Assembly: GCA_017455205.1 (NCBI GenBank)
Contig: JAFTBM010000034.1
Span: 1-64,000 of the forward strand
Source: Bacteroidales bacterium
GTDB taxonomy: Bacteria > Bacteroidota > Bacteroidia > Bacteroidales > P3
Length of the DNA stretch: 64,000 bases
Direction: 5' to 3'
In this document: piece after piece, positions 34,081 to 43,389 of the stretch
Layout of the letters: every line of letters starts with the position of its first letter
How positions within the stretch are numbered: the first letter of the stretch is position 1
Program-made: the position numbers and the translations under genes
The notes under the pieces: generated by a model
The model's input: the letters and a program-made list of their open reading frames with translations, nothing else
Told to the model about the DNA's origin: nothing
Databases searched by the model: none

Positions 34081-35424
34081 TTAGATGATACCCTGAGCCA
34101 CCATGGCCTTGGCCACGCGCATGAAGCCAGCGATGTTGGCACCCTTCACATAGTTGATAGTGCCATCGGCCTGTTTGCCGTGTTCAACGCACATGTCGTA
34201 GATGTTGTTCATGATGGTGTGGAGGTTCTTGTCCACCTCTTCAGCCGTCCAGTTGCGGTGCTCAGCATTCTGGCAGATTTCGAGACCAGAAGTGGCCACA
34301 CCACCAGCGTTGACAGCCTTGCCAGGACCGAAGGGCACCTTGGCAGCCTGGATGGCGGCGATAGCGGCGGGCTGGCAACCCATGTTGGACACCTCAGCCA
34401 CATACTTCACGCCATTGGCGAGCAGCTCCTTGGCATCAGCCTCGGCAAGCTCGTTCTGGAAAGCGCAGGGCATAGCGATGTCGCACTTCACACTCCAAGC
34501 CTTCTTGCCAGCAGTGAACTTGGCCTTGCCGGGGAACTTGGTGGCCATATCCTCAACCTTGTTGCGGTTGCTGGCACGCATCTCAAGCATGTAGTCAATC
34601 ATCTCCTTGGTGATACCGTCGGCGATTTCGCAGACACCGTCGGGGCCGCTGATGGCGACAACCTTGGCACCTAGCTCGGTGGCCTTGATGGCAGCGCCCC
34701 AAGCCACGTTGCCGAAGCCAGAGAGGGCAATACGCTTGCCTTCCATCTTGTCGCCTTTCACCTTCACCATGCGCTCCACATAGTAGACGGCGCCGAAGCC
34801 AGTGGCCTCGGGACGGATGAGGCTACCACCCCAGCCGTAGCTCTTGCCAGTCAGAGCACCAGTCGAGTGCTCGCGAGCCAGTTTCTTGTACATACCGTAC
34901 ATGTAGCCAATTTCGCGGCCACCCACGCCCACATCGCCAGCAGGGCTGTCCTGGTCGGGACCGATGTTGCGCCAGAGCTCATAGACGAAGGCCTGGCAGA
35001 AACGCATGATTTCAGCGTCGCTCTTGCCCATCGGGTCGAAGTCGGCACCACCCTTACCACCGCCGAGCGGCAGCATGGTGAGGCTGTTCTTGAAGATCTG
35101 CTCGAAGCCGAGGAATTTCAGCATGCTCTCGTTCACCTTCGGGTGGAAACGCAGACCGCCTTTGTAGGCACCGAGGGCGGCATTGTACTGCACGCGATAG
35201 CCGAGGTTGACTTGGGTCTGACCCTTGTCGTCCACCCACACCACACGGAACTTGAAGATGCGGTCGGGCTCCACAATGCGCTCAACAATCTTGTTGGCCT
35301 CGAACTCGGGGTGCTTGTTGTACTCCTCTTCGATGGTCTCCAGCACCTCGCGGACAGCCTGCAAGTACTCGTTTTCGCCCGGATGTTTGGCCTCCAGGTT
35401 GGCCATGATTTCGTTTACTTTCAT
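34081..35424 (-). CDS. gdhA: NADP-type glutamate dehydrogenase
   Basis: Reductive amination of 2-oxoglutarate to glutamate, the main ammonium assimilation route in many Bacteroidales. The 447-residue protein has GYRVQYNAALGAYKGGLRFH, the catalytic-lysine segment LPLGGGKGGADFDP, DVGVGGREIGYM, GGSLIRPEATGFG, the nucleotide-binding SGFGNVAWGAA, and NAGGVATSGLE. Length is normal for the hexameric family. A promoter lies about 45-75 bases upstream and a hairpin follows, so it is probably monocistronic. Confidence 0.97.
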   Translation of the reverse strand: MKVNEIMANLEAKHPGENEYLQAVREVLETIEEEYNKHPEFEANKIVERIVEPDRIFKFRVVWVDDKGQTQVNLGYRVQYNAALGAYKGGLRFHPKVNESMLKFLGFEQIFKNSLTMLPLGGGKGGADFDPMGKSDAEIMRFCQAFVYELWRNIGPDQDSPAGDVGVGGREIGYMYGMYKKLAREHSTGALTGKSYGWGGSLIRPEATGFGAVYYVERMVKVKGDKMEGKRIALSGFGNVAWGAAIKATELGAKVVAISGPDGVCEIADGITKEMIDYMLEMRASNRNKVEDMATKFPGKAKFTAGKKAWSVKCDIAMPCAFQNELAEADAKELLANGVKYVAEVSNMGCQPAAIAAIQAAKVPFGPGKAVNAGGVATSGLEICQNAEHRNWTAEEVDKNLHTIMNNIYDMCVEHGKQADGTINYVKGANIAGFMRVAKAMVAQGII

Positions 35425-35469
35425 GATATTAAATGTTTTGGGTTGAACATTAGGTTAAAATCACTATCG

Positions 35470-35499
35470 CAAATGTACACTTTTTTTTTCAATACCAAA
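35470..35499 (-). promoter_or_regulatory. Promoter of gdhA
   Basis: On the minus strand TTTG (35499-35496), an 18-bp spacer and TACATTTG (35477-35470) fit the Bacteroidota consensus. It lies 46 bases before the ATG. Confidence 0.65.
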
Positions 35500-35510
35500 A
35501 TTTTTATTCC

Positions 35511-36389
35511 CTATTCTGCCGAGTGTGCATCGGCACTGGCATCCACCCGCTTCACCATCCCCTGCAAGGCTGTGCCAGGCCCCACCTCGATAAACTCCGT
35601 AGCCCCATCGGCCAGCATGTGCTGCACCGTGGCCGTCCACCTCACGGGCGAGGTGAGCTGCATCAGCAGGTTGGCCTTGATTTCAGCGGGGTCGCTATGC
35701 GGCAGTGCATCCACGTTTTGGTAGCACGGACACACCGGGCGCTTGAAGTCCGTGGCCTCAATGGCAGCAGCCAACTCCACGCGCGCAGGCTCCATCAGCG
35801 GGCTGTGGAACGCACCGCCCACCGCCAGCGGCAATGCCTTGCCACCAGCAGCCTTCGCCTTCTCGCATGCCTTGGCCACCCCCTCGCGCGTGCCACTAAT
35901 CACCAGCTGCCCCGGACAGTTGTAGTTGGCTGCCACCACCGTCTCGCCTTCCACCCCGCGGCAAATCTGCTCCACCGTGGCATCATCAAGCTTCAGCACC
36001 GCGGCCATCGTCGAAGGCACAGCCTCGCAGCACCGCTGCATGGCGTTGGCCCTGGCCACCACCAGCCGCAACCCATCCTCAAACCCCATGGCTCCGGCCG
36101 CTACCAGTGCCGAGAACTCGCCCAGCGAGTGGCCACCGACCATGTCGGGACGGAACTCCTCGCCCAAGTATTTGGCCAGCACCACCGAGTGGAGAAACAC
36201 CGCAGGCTGCGTAACGCGCGTCTGCTTCAAATCCTCCGCCGTGCCGCCGAACATCACATCCGTCAGGCGGAAACCCATAATCTCGTTGGCCTGCTCAAAC
36301 ATCTGCCTGCAATCCGCATTGCCCTCATATAGGTTCCTGCCCATCCCCACAAATTGTGCACCCTGGCCTGGAAAAACGTATGCTTTCAT
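35511..36389 (-). CDS. fabD: Malonyl-CoA:ACP transacylase
   Basis: Loads malonate onto acyl carrier protein for fatty-acid synthesis. The 292-residue protein starts KAYVFPGQGAQFVGMG and has the catalytic serine in GGHSLGEFSAL, an Arg in VVARANAMQ, and the catalytic histidine in GGAFHSPLM. The ATG at 36389 is chosen because this opens the conserved first strand; 13 codons upstream give no similarity. It lies upstream of gdhA on the same strand, but gdhA has its own promoter. Confidence 0.95.
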   Translation of the reverse strand: MKAYVFPGQGAQFVGMGRNLYEGNADCRQMFEQANEIMGFRLTDVMFGGTAEDLKQTRVTQPAVFLHSVVLAKYLGEEFRPDMVGGHSLGEFSALVAAGAMGFEDGLRLVVARANAMQRCCEAVPSTMAAVLKLDDATVEQICRGVEGETVVAANYNCPGQLVISGTREGVAKACEKAKAAGGKALPLAVGGAFHSPLMEPARVELAAAIEATDFKRPVCPCYQNVDALPHSDPAEIKANLLMQLTSPVRWTATVQHMLADGATEFIEVGPGTALQGMVKRVDASADAHSAE

Positions 36390-36868
36390 ATTCTGTCCGT
36401 ATTCTGTATGCTTTTGTTTCCTGCCCACATTAACGCCCCATCACTCTACTTATTGCCCCCACCCCGCAAAATCTACCCCGCGGAGAAAAAAATGCCCCGT
36501 TTACAAAAAAATGCGTAACTTTGCACCACCTTTCGAAAGCATTGAAAGGGCGAATGAAAGCGCATTTGTGCTGTATTCTTGATGATGAGAAACTGGACAC
36601 TTCTCTAAAGCAAAGTAGAAAAGAATATCGCAGATGATGCTCCTTGTTGGATAGTATACCCCCAACCGTAGGTGTATATCCACAAGTGGGGCAATTCAGA
36701 GCAACACTATTTTTTACTTTGCAGGGAGTCCAGCCCTATCATCAAGAAATAGAGACATAATGGATGGCCTCACTTTCTTCGTGTCTGTTTCCTTACACCC
36801 AAAAAAGTAAACCAATGACAGTGCGTGCGCGGGCCAGCATCACAAAAACCAAACAAACACAACACATC
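36390..36868. other. Divergent intergenic region, no gene seen
   Basis: It separates fabD (minus) from the porin-like gene (plus). A -7-like TAACTTTG lies at 36516-36523 on the plus strand, followed by a small hairpin (CCTTTC/GAAAGG). That leaves a leader of about 340 bases if it drives the plus-strand gene. No conserved RNA was recognised. Confidence 0.5.
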
Positions 36869-37639
36869 ATGAAAAAGACAATGATGACACTCGCGCTGAC
36901 GGCGCTGGCAGCCCTGGCCGCTGCACAAGGCAATTTCACGCTCAAACTCGGTCTCGCCCTCCCGCAGGGCAAGTTCGGCGAGGGGGACGACAATGGTGCT
37001 TGGGCACTGATGGATGATGATAAGGAAGGCGGTGCAGGCTTAGGTTTCAACTTCGGTGGCACCTACAAGTTCAAAATGGACGGTGTGGAAGGCTTAAGCA
37101 TCGTGGCCGGCTTCGACCTCTTCTACAACACCCTAAACTCGGACACCAAAGAGTTTGTTGAGGAGATAGAAGACATCAGGGACACAGCTTACAGCGACTA
37201 TTCTGTTTCCTGGCCGCACTACATCAACCTCCCCATCACATTGGGTGCCAACTACACAGTGCCACTCAGCCGCTCCGTGGCCTTATATGGCGAAGCCGCC
37301 CTCGGCCTCAACCTGCGCTTTATTACGCCATATGAAGAGGAAGTTACCTATAAGTCGAACTCGTATAATTACCAATATTACGGTTTCAAGGAATCTGAAT
37401 ATGAACAAAACTACAATGTGGCCACCACTTTTGCCTTCCGTCTGGCTGCCGGCCTGACTTTCAATGAGAGGTACAGCCTTGAGGTGGGTTACTACGCACT
37501 TGGTGCAGCCAAAGTAAAGTCCGACGATAGTGCAAAAGTGCGTTTTGTCGACGGCACCTCTGATAGCTACGACGACAAATTCAAAGGCCGCAAGGTGAAC
37601 CCCACACAATTGACGCTTCGCCTCGGCATCAGCTTCTGA
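36869..37639 (+). CDS. Small outer-membrane beta-barrel (porin-like) protein
   Basis: A 256-residue protein with a signal peptide (MKKTMMTLALTALAALAAAQ, 1-20) and a beta-barrel outline: alternating strands with Gly, Tyr and Phe (LKLGLALPQGKF, LGFNFGGTYKF, ITLGANYTVPLSRSVALYG, FAFRLAAGLTF). It ends in the Phe-terminated strand LTLRLGISF. This is the PorT-like/OMP_b-brl type common in Bacteroidota. The ligand is unknown. The ATG at 36869 opens the signal peptide. A clear terminator follows. Confidence 0.8.
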   Translation: MKKTMMTLALTALAALAAAQGNFTLKLGLALPQGKFGEGDDNGAWALMDDDKEGGAGLGFNFGGTYKFKMDGVEGLSIVAGFDLFYNTLNSDTKEFVEEIEDIRDTAYSDYSVSWPHYINLPITLGANYTVPLSRSVALYGEAALGLNLRFITPYEEEVTYKSNSYNYQYYGFKESEYEQNYNVATTFAFRLAAGLTFNERYSLEVGYYALGAAKVKSDDSAKVRFVDGTSDSYDDKFKGRKVNPTQLTLRLGISF

Positions 37640-37669
37640 CGCAGCACTGTCGGCACAGCATCCAAGCGG

Positions 37670-37706
37670 CGGCGGGATTTTCTTCCGAGAATCCCGCCGT
37701 CTTTTT
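37670..37706 (+). terminator. Rho-independent terminator after the porin-like gene
   Basis: A 10-bp stem (CGGCGGGATT / AATCCCGCCG) is followed by TCTTTTT. Confidence 0.85.
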
Positions 37707-37767
37707 ATCATAACCGCCCACTGCAGCCGCTAAGCAGCCCCCATCCGCACCCATTTAGGATGCCACC

Positions 37768-37834
37768 CGCTCCGTATCCGCTCCGTATCCGCTCCGTATC
37801 CGCTCCGTATCAAGTCCGTATCCAGGCGGAGAAA
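37768..37834 (+). repeat. Dispersed 11-bp repeat, family B copy 2 (partial)
   Basis: Four units CGCTCCGTATC and one AAGTCCGTATC (37768-37822) are followed by CAGGCGGAGAAAATACC. The array is nearly identical to copies B1 and B3, but the flanking TTAGTTCGTGTACGAA palindromes are not visible here, so this is a partial copy. Confidence 0.8.
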
Positions 37835-37965
37835 ATACCGAGGCCATACCGAGTGCATGCCGACCGCCTGCCAGCGGGGTGCATCTTCCTCGGAAGGGGT
37901 AATCGAGACAGCCGTACGGCAATGCCCGATTTGCGCCGCATGTGGCCTTATAGGCGAACATTATT

Positions 37966-37996
37966 TTTGCTGTATTGGGGAAAAAGCGTAACTTTG
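37966..37996 (+). promoter_or_regulatory. Promoter upstream of the 38-kb surface-protein operon
   Basis: TTTG (37966-37969), a 19-bp spacer and TAACTTTG (37989-37996) match the Bacteroidota consensus well. The first large gene starts 364 bases downstream. Confidence 0.7.
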
Positions 37997-37998
37997 CA

Positions 37999-38282
37999 CT
38001 GCCGCTGTCGAAGTCCGCAAGGGTGGAGGGCGGCAGCAACATATTGAAAAGACGTTGAGTTGAGACGTTATATCTGCGGCCAATAGAATCTCGCAAATTC
38101 ATCATCAACCGCGCGATAACGCAATGCTTAATGTCCATGGGTATGGGTATGAGCCAGTCTTTTTGTTCTGGCAGGGTATCTCATCACAGCGTGGGCTTCG
38201 ACATTGCTTATCTTCGGTTGATGGGCATGCGAGAGCCCTTATTGGCGGGATAGGCAAAAAAGTTCAATCCCGCGCTCTTTTT
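37999..38282 (+). ncRNA. Candidate small RNA or attenuated leader of the surface-protein operon
   Basis: A consensus promoter (37966-37996) is followed by about 285 bases without a sizeable gene and then by an intrinsic-terminator-like hairpin at 38231-38282. This would give a free small RNA, or a leader where termination controls entry into the genes at 38360. A 40-codon frame (38131-38253, starting MSMGMGMSQSF) ends with its TAG inside the hairpin, as in leader-peptide attenuation, but its reality is doubtful. Confidence 0.4.
38231..38282 (+). terminator. Terminator-like hairpin in the leader of the surface-protein operon
   Basis: GCGGGAT (38245-38251) pairs with ATCCCGC (38267-38273) across a 15-base loop. 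The flanking AGAG/CTCT can extend the stem, and five T residues follow at 38278-38282. Confidence 0.6.
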
Positions 38283-38359
38283 CTGTATGGCGATGATGAG
38301 AAACATTAACATTACCTAAAAGCCGACGGGATGATGGCATATAACTGGCACCCAAACAA

Positions 38360-39379
38360 ATGAAGAAGACTTTACTTCTTGTCCTTGCGGCAATGCTGTC
38401 TGCCGCATCGTTTGCACAGCAGCAGCTGGCTACCCTCAACCACAACGACACTATCAGCGTCTACTACGGAGAGACGGCCCTGCGGGAGGCTCACGCTGCC
38501 GCCGCTACGGGCGACATCATCACCCTCTCACCGGGGCGTTTCTCCGCCATCACCATCACCAAAGCCATCACCATCCGCGGTGCTGGCATGATGAGGGACT
38601 CGTTGGGCAACGAGCCGACCTATGTTTATAATAGTACTACCTATCTTGATGTTCCCACTGACTCTACGCACTATCTCACGCTGGAAGGCATTAATTTCTC
38701 CACCAATGTATCTTATAAGCAAATATATGCAGCACGTTTCATTAAATGTTCATTTAGCTATTTCTTGCCATATGATGGTAGTACTTCAAAAATGAGCGAT
38801 TCACAATTTGTTAACTGTATTGTCAGCAGTATCAATAGTTTTAGTTATTCTGAAAATGACCCTGCAAATACGCAATTCATCAATAGCATCATTTTGAGTA
38901 TTTCCGTACCCCGGGCGACCTTATTGAATTGTGTGGCCAAAATAAGTATGACAGCATATTCATTATCAAGAAAGACCATACAAAATAGTATTCTTATAGG
39001 CACTTATGATGAAGATGGTCCATATTCTACCGCATATTCATTCAATGGTTCAACCTGTTTCAACTCCATCGGAGTTTACCCCTATGGCCGTGGTTTTGAT
39101 ACGGTAAACACCCCCGATCACGACTTGCACAGCTACGGACAATACAGCGATGTCTTTAAGACCTTTAATGGCACTTACACCGAGGGGGAGACTTTCGAGC
39201 TCAAAGATGCCATTGCAACAGGTATCCGCGGGGACGACGGGACACAGGTGGGCATCTACGGTGGCTCGTTCCCATTCGATGCCAATGTGCGCAATCCTCG
39301 CATCAGGCGCTGCACTGTCGCACGCCGTGCCACTGCCGACAGCAAGCTTTCCGTGAACATTGAAGTGGTCTCTGAATAA
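38360..39379 (+). CDS. Secreted parallel-beta-helix-like protein
   Basis: A 339-residue protein with a signal peptide (MKKTLLLVLAAMLSAASFAQ, 1-20). A region opening TGDIITLSPGRFSAITITKAI is followed by repeated short strands (FIKCSFSYF, FVNCIVSSI, FINSIILSI, LLNCVAKIS, IQNSILIGT), which is the ladder pattern of right-handed beta-helix proteins. There is no T9SS tail. The substrate is unknown; no pectate-lyase catalytic pattern was recognised. It lies 8 bases before the large T9SS protein gene and should be co-transcribed with it. Confidence 0.7.
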   Translation: MKKTLLLVLAAMLSAASFAQQQLATLNHNDTISVYYGETALREAHAAAATGDIITLSPGRFSAITITKAITIRGAGMMRDSLGNEPTYVYNSTTYLDVPTDSTHYLTLEGINFSTNVSYKQIYAARFIKCSFSYFLPYDGSTSKMSDSQFVNCIVSSINSFSYSENDPANTQFINSIILSISVPRATLLNCVAKISMTAYSLSRKTIQNSILIGTYDEDGPYSTAYSFNGSTCFNSIGVYPYGRGFDTVNTPDHDLHSYGQYSDVFKTFNGTYTEGETFELKDAIATGIRGDDGTQVGIYGGSFPFDANVRNPRIRRCTVARRATADSKLSVNIEVVSE

Positions 39380-39387
39380 CTCCTCCG

Positions 39388-42300
39388 ATGAAACGCCTAC
39401 TTGTATTTTTAGCAGGTTGCTGCCTATATGGGGTACTTCTTGGTCAGACTACCTATACTATGGACTACACCTACTGGTACGACCACGACTACACCACACG
39501 CCAGTCGGGCTGCATCGGCAGCGGTGGCCTTCAGCTTGACGTGTCGCAGTTGGCCGAGGGGATGCACACCATCAGCATCCAGCTGGGCAGCGGACGCACT
39601 GCACAGCTGCAGGAGTATGTCTTTTATAAGCCGATCCGTTTAGATAGCCTCTATGGTCGCTTCGCGATGGACTACACCTACTGGTACGACCACGACTATG
39701 CCACGCGCCAGTCGGGCAGCATCAGTAGCTGTAGCCTGCAGCTTGACGTGTCGCAATTGGCCGAGGGGATGCAAACCATCAGCATCCAGCTGGGCAGCGG
39801 ACGCACCGCACAGCTGCAGGAGTATGTCTTCTACAAGCTTATTCGCACCGATAGCCTTTATAGTCAGTTCACCATGGACTATACCTACTGGTATGACCAC
39901 GACTATGCCACGCGCCAGTCGGGCAGCATCAGTAGCGGTAGCCTGCAGCTTGACGTGTCGCAGTTGGCCGAGGGGATGCACACCATCAGCATCCAGCTGG
40001 GCAGCGGACGCACCGCACAGCTGCAACACTACCATTTCTTCAAGCCAATAGTCTCTTTGCTGGATTCGTCGAGGCACATAGTGAAATATGAATACTTCCT
40101 AAACGGAGACGAACAGCAGAAGCGTGTGGCAATGGTTGCTCCTTGCGATACATTTCAGCTGGTGGCACTTCTGCCTGTGGACACCTTGCCTTTGTGCTCC
40201 ACCAGTTTTCAGTTTGTTCCCAACGGTGGGCATCCTATCATCTATGCCAAAAACAACGTTACCTTCCGTTTCTATACTAACGATAGGCGTTATGTGGAGC
40301 AAAGTGCAGACTATGCTGACGAACACGTGAAGGACACCATCGTTGCCGACACGCTGGAGCGCGACACTACAAAGATAATAGCCTGCCCTACCAACAATCG
40401 TATTCACTGGTTCAAACTATCGGCTGGGGTGGGCGACAGTCTCTCGTTCCGCACAAGCCATCCCTGCTCGATGCAGCTCTTTGCACCCAGCGGGCAGGAG
40501 GTGTTTGCCTCCGAAGGCAGCGGTAGCCTTGCCTGGGATGGATGCCATGCCAGAGAGGAGGGAGTCTACTACCTCGCCGTCCACGATGCCGAGGGGGCAG
40601 CCAACCTTGCCGTATCCTATCAGTGGATCTACCGTTACGCTGTGTTGGCACAGGATGTCAGTGAAGTGGGAGACCGCCACCAGTCTATTATTACCTTGGA
40701 CGGCAACGGCTTCGATAGCATTCAGTCGGTGTACCTGCACAAAGATGGCAAAGACACGGTATGGTCGCAGTTGGCCTATGCACCCCACAATGCCCTGCTA
40801 CGTGTCCTCTTTCAATTCGACAATGTGGCACAAGGCATCTACGACATGCACCTTACGTTTGCTGGTGGTGAACAGATTACCCTCGAGAAGTGCCTACGTG
40901 TGATGCCGTACTATGAAGGGGAAATTATTTCCACGTTGGAAGCTCCCGAAACCACCCTGCAGGACACTATGCGCCACACCCTAAAGATAACCAACACGGG
41001 CAATGTCTCGGCCCTTGACATGCCTGTCGCGTTCCGTATAATAGCCACTAAACGGCGGATTTGTTGCCCCAAAGTGAATGTTACCACGCGCACCAGGGAC
41101 GGCATCCCCCGCAACGAGACTATCTCCACAGGTGGCACCCCGCTTGGCAACGGCTTGAGCGACCAGGATAAAGGGAAACTGAAGGAATGGGTGGACAAAA
41201 CCTACGGCGACGACCTGCTCTTCAACAAGTCTGAGGAGGAAGGCGGCTATGAGGTGCGAGAAAACACACTCTTTGTTGACGTTCCTCCCTATGGCTCGGT
41301 GGAAATCTCCATGGACATCCCTCATACATTTATGGCTGGTGAGGGGATAGAGTACGACTATGTCGTGCCACAATACAATAGGTATACCTACCACGAGATT
41401 GCACAACAGGAAGACCAGGCCGCTGGCGGACAAACTGGCATCGGCACGTGGTGGTGTGAGCATCACGATAAAGTAGAATGCGCAGCGAATGTAGCAGCGA
41501 TGGGAATGGAGGCAGCAGGAGTATCCGCCATGGTTGGTTTCGGTGTGCAGGCAGCAGCCACTATCTCTGGAGCCATATCAACCTATCTTTGCAACCAAGA
41601 TATTAGCCCGACTGATCCCATCGCTGCAGGGATGCTTCCCATGCAGGCTGTGAAGGCCATGACCAGCGGTTCGCTGCTGGAAGGATCCTCGCGGCTATTG
41701 GACGGATGGAAAAGTGCCGTGGGAAAAGTGGGCGGAATAACGACCGCTGCCTCATGCATAAAGGCATTCTGGCCTTCGCGCGACAAAAGGCACACCAAGC
41801 GCACAACGAAGATTGCACCCTCCGACCCCAACGATATTGTCGGCTACACAGCCGCCTCGGGGAGCAAATCCGTCGGGAAAGAGCAGCAGCAACTGGACTA
41901 CCTCATTGAGTTTGAAAACGACAGTCTGGTGGCAAGCGCAATGGCTCGCACCGTTGTGATAACCGACACACTCGATGCCGATGTGTTCGACCTCGGCTCG
42001 TTTGCAGCCGATGGCGTTACCATCGGTCAGCAAACCATTAACCTCGACGGCCTGCAGCACAGCACCCGCACCTTGGATATGCGTCCTGCTATTGACATGA
42101 TTGCTCAAGTGGAACTGGACTACAGCGCTGAAAGTGGCATAGCCACCTGGACTTTCTCCTCGCTTGACCCTTTGACGCTGGCACCTACCACCTCCGACAG
42201 CCTCGGCTTCCTATCTATTGGCGGAACTGGCGAAGTGCATTTCACCATCAACCGCAAACCCCATTTGCCAGACAGTACACTTATCGCCAACCGTGCTCAT

Positions 42301-43389
42301 ATCAAGTTTGACCGCGAAGCACCGATGGCAACCTCCACGTGGGTCAATATCATCGACAACCACCCCCCAACCAGTGCCGTCAGTAATGTCTCCTATGCCA
42401 ATGGACAGGCTACTATCGCCATCGTGGCATCCGACAACCTCTCTGGCACATGGCGCTACGATGTCTATGGCCTGCTGCCATCCGACCAATGGCTACCGCT
42501 GGCTATGAATGTGCCAGCCGACACAGTGGCCGTGGTGGATGCTACCGAAGGCCAATATGCTGCATTCCTCACGCTGGCCACCGACTCTGCTGGAAATGCT
42601 GAAACAATGGCATCCCCGCAAGATACTGCCAAGTACACCCTCACCCTCCTATGCGACACCACGCAAGGCCGCATCGTGGGTGCTGGACAATATGCTGCAG
42701 GCGACACCGCCACCATTGAGGCTATCGCATCCAGATGTCACCATTTCTCGCAGTGGAGCGATGGCGTAGCCGATAATCCACGGCGTATAGTGCTGACCTG
42801 CGACTCCTCACTGACGGCATTGTTTGCCGAAGACATTGTAGCTCATGAGCATAAGGATGTGTCGGCCTGCGATACCTACACCTGGTTCTCGGCCACTGGC
42901 ACTGACAGCACCTATACCAATAGTGGCCACTACCTCCACTCCTACACCAACGCAGGCGGCTGCACCCAAGTGGATACTCTCCACCTAACCCTCCACCGCA
43001 GCACTACTGACACCCTCACGGCCACCGCCTATGGTGCTTATGAGTGGCGTGGCCGCCAGCTGACCTCCTCTGGCTTCTGCACCGATAGCCTGCTCTCCAT
43101 CTATGGCTGCGACAGCATCCTCGTGCTGCAACTCTCCATCACCCACACCCAGTCTATCGCAACGGTGGATGGCGAAAGCATCACCCTCTATCCCAACCCG
43201 ACCTCGGGCAAACTGGTAGTGGTCGCCGACCAACTGCAAAGCGTAGAGGTCTACAATGTTAGCGGACAACGAGTACTCGCTGTCCTGCACGGCCGCGAAC
43301 TCGATCTTTCCAGCCTTCCTTCGGGCGTCTACACGCTTCGCATCGCTGCGGGGCAGGCTACGCACCTAACTCGTGTGGTGAAGCAGTAG
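39388..43389 (+). CDS. Large T9SS-exported surface protein with three 69-residue N-terminal repeats
   Basis: A 1333-residue protein with a signal peptide (MKRLLVFLAGCCLYGVLLGQ). Three near-identical 69-residue repeats start with MDYTYWYDHDY at residues 25, 94 and 163 (DNA period exactly 207 bp). A middle part has beta-sandwich domains and a hydrophobic Ala/Gly-rich stretch (about 700-740), a domain containing SDPNDIVGY and LDYLIEFEND (conserved in many T9SS cargo proteins), and Ig-like segments. The C-terminus is a type A T9SS sorting signal (ITLYPNPTSGKLVVVADQ, GVYTLRIAAG, ending RVVKQ). It probably sits on the cell surface as an adhesin-like protein. Its 3' end overlaps prmC on the other strand by 32 bases. 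Confidence 0.85.
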   Translation: MKRLLVFLAGCCLYGVLLGQTTYTMDYTYWYDHDYTTRQSGCIGSGGLQLDVSQLAEGMHTISIQLGSGRTAQLQEYVFYKPIRLDSLYGRFAMDYTYWYDHDYATRQSGSISSCSLQLDVSQLAEGMQTISIQLGSGRTAQLQEYVFYKLIRTDSLYSQFTMDYTYWYDHDYATRQSGSISSGSLQLDVSQLAEGMHTISIQLGSGRTAQLQHYHFFKPIVSLLDSSRHIVKYEYFLNGDEQQKRVAMVAPCDTFQLVALLPVDTLPLCSTSFQFVPNGGHPIIYAKNNVTFRFYTNDRRYVEQSADYADEHVKDTIVADTLERDTTKIIACPTNNRIHWFKLSAGVGDSLSFRTSHPCSMQLFAPSGQEVFASEGSGSLAWDGCHAREEGVYYLAVHDAEGAANLAVSYQWIYRYAVLAQDVSEVGDRHQSIITLDGNGFDSIQSVYLHKDGKDTVWSQLAYAPHNALLRVLFQFDNVAQGIYDMHLTFAGGEQITLEKCLRVMPYYEGEIISTLEAPETTLQDTMRHTLKITNTGNVSALDMPVAFRIIATKRRICCPKVNVTTRTRDGIPRNETISTGGTPLGNGLSDQDKGKLKEWVDKTYGDDLLFNKSEEEGGYEVRENTLFVDVPPYGSVEISMDIPHTFMAGEGIEYDYVVPQYNRYTYHEIAQQEDQAAGGQTGIGTWWCEHHDKVECAANVAAMGMEAAGVSAMVGFGVQAAATISGAISTYLCNQDISPTDPIAAGMLPMQAVKAMTSGSLLEGSSRLLDGWKSAVGKVGGITTAASCIKAFWPSRDKRHTKRTTKIAPSDPNDIVGYTAASGSKSVGKEQQQLDYLIEFENDSLVASAMARTVVITDTLDADVFDLGSFAADGVTIGQQTINLDGLQHSTRTLDMRPAIDMIAQVELDYSAESGIATWTFSSLDPLTLAPTTSDSLGFLSIGGTGEVHFTINRKPHLPDSTLIANRAHIKFDREAPMATSTWVNIIDNHPPTSAVSNVSYANGQATIAIVASDNLSGTWRYDVYGLLPSDQWLPLAMNVPADTVAVVDATEGQYAAFLTLATDSAGNAETMASPQDTAKYTLTLLCDTTQGRIVGAGQYAAGDTATIEAIASRCHHFSQWSDGVADNPRRIVLTCDSSLTALFAEDIVAHEHKDVSACDTYTWFSATGTDSTYTNSGHYLHSYTNAGGCTQVDTLHLTLHRSTTDTLTATAYGAYEWRGRQLTSSGFCTDSLLSIYGCDSILVLQLSITHTQSIATVDGESITLYPNPTSGKLVVVADQLQSVEVYNVSGQRVLAVLHGRELDLSSLPSGVYTLRIAAGQATHLTRVVKQ

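Noticed and set aside
38124..38309. 61-codon frame before the beta-helix gene
   Set aside because: It crosses the terminator-like hairpin, has no ribosome site and shows no family pattern.
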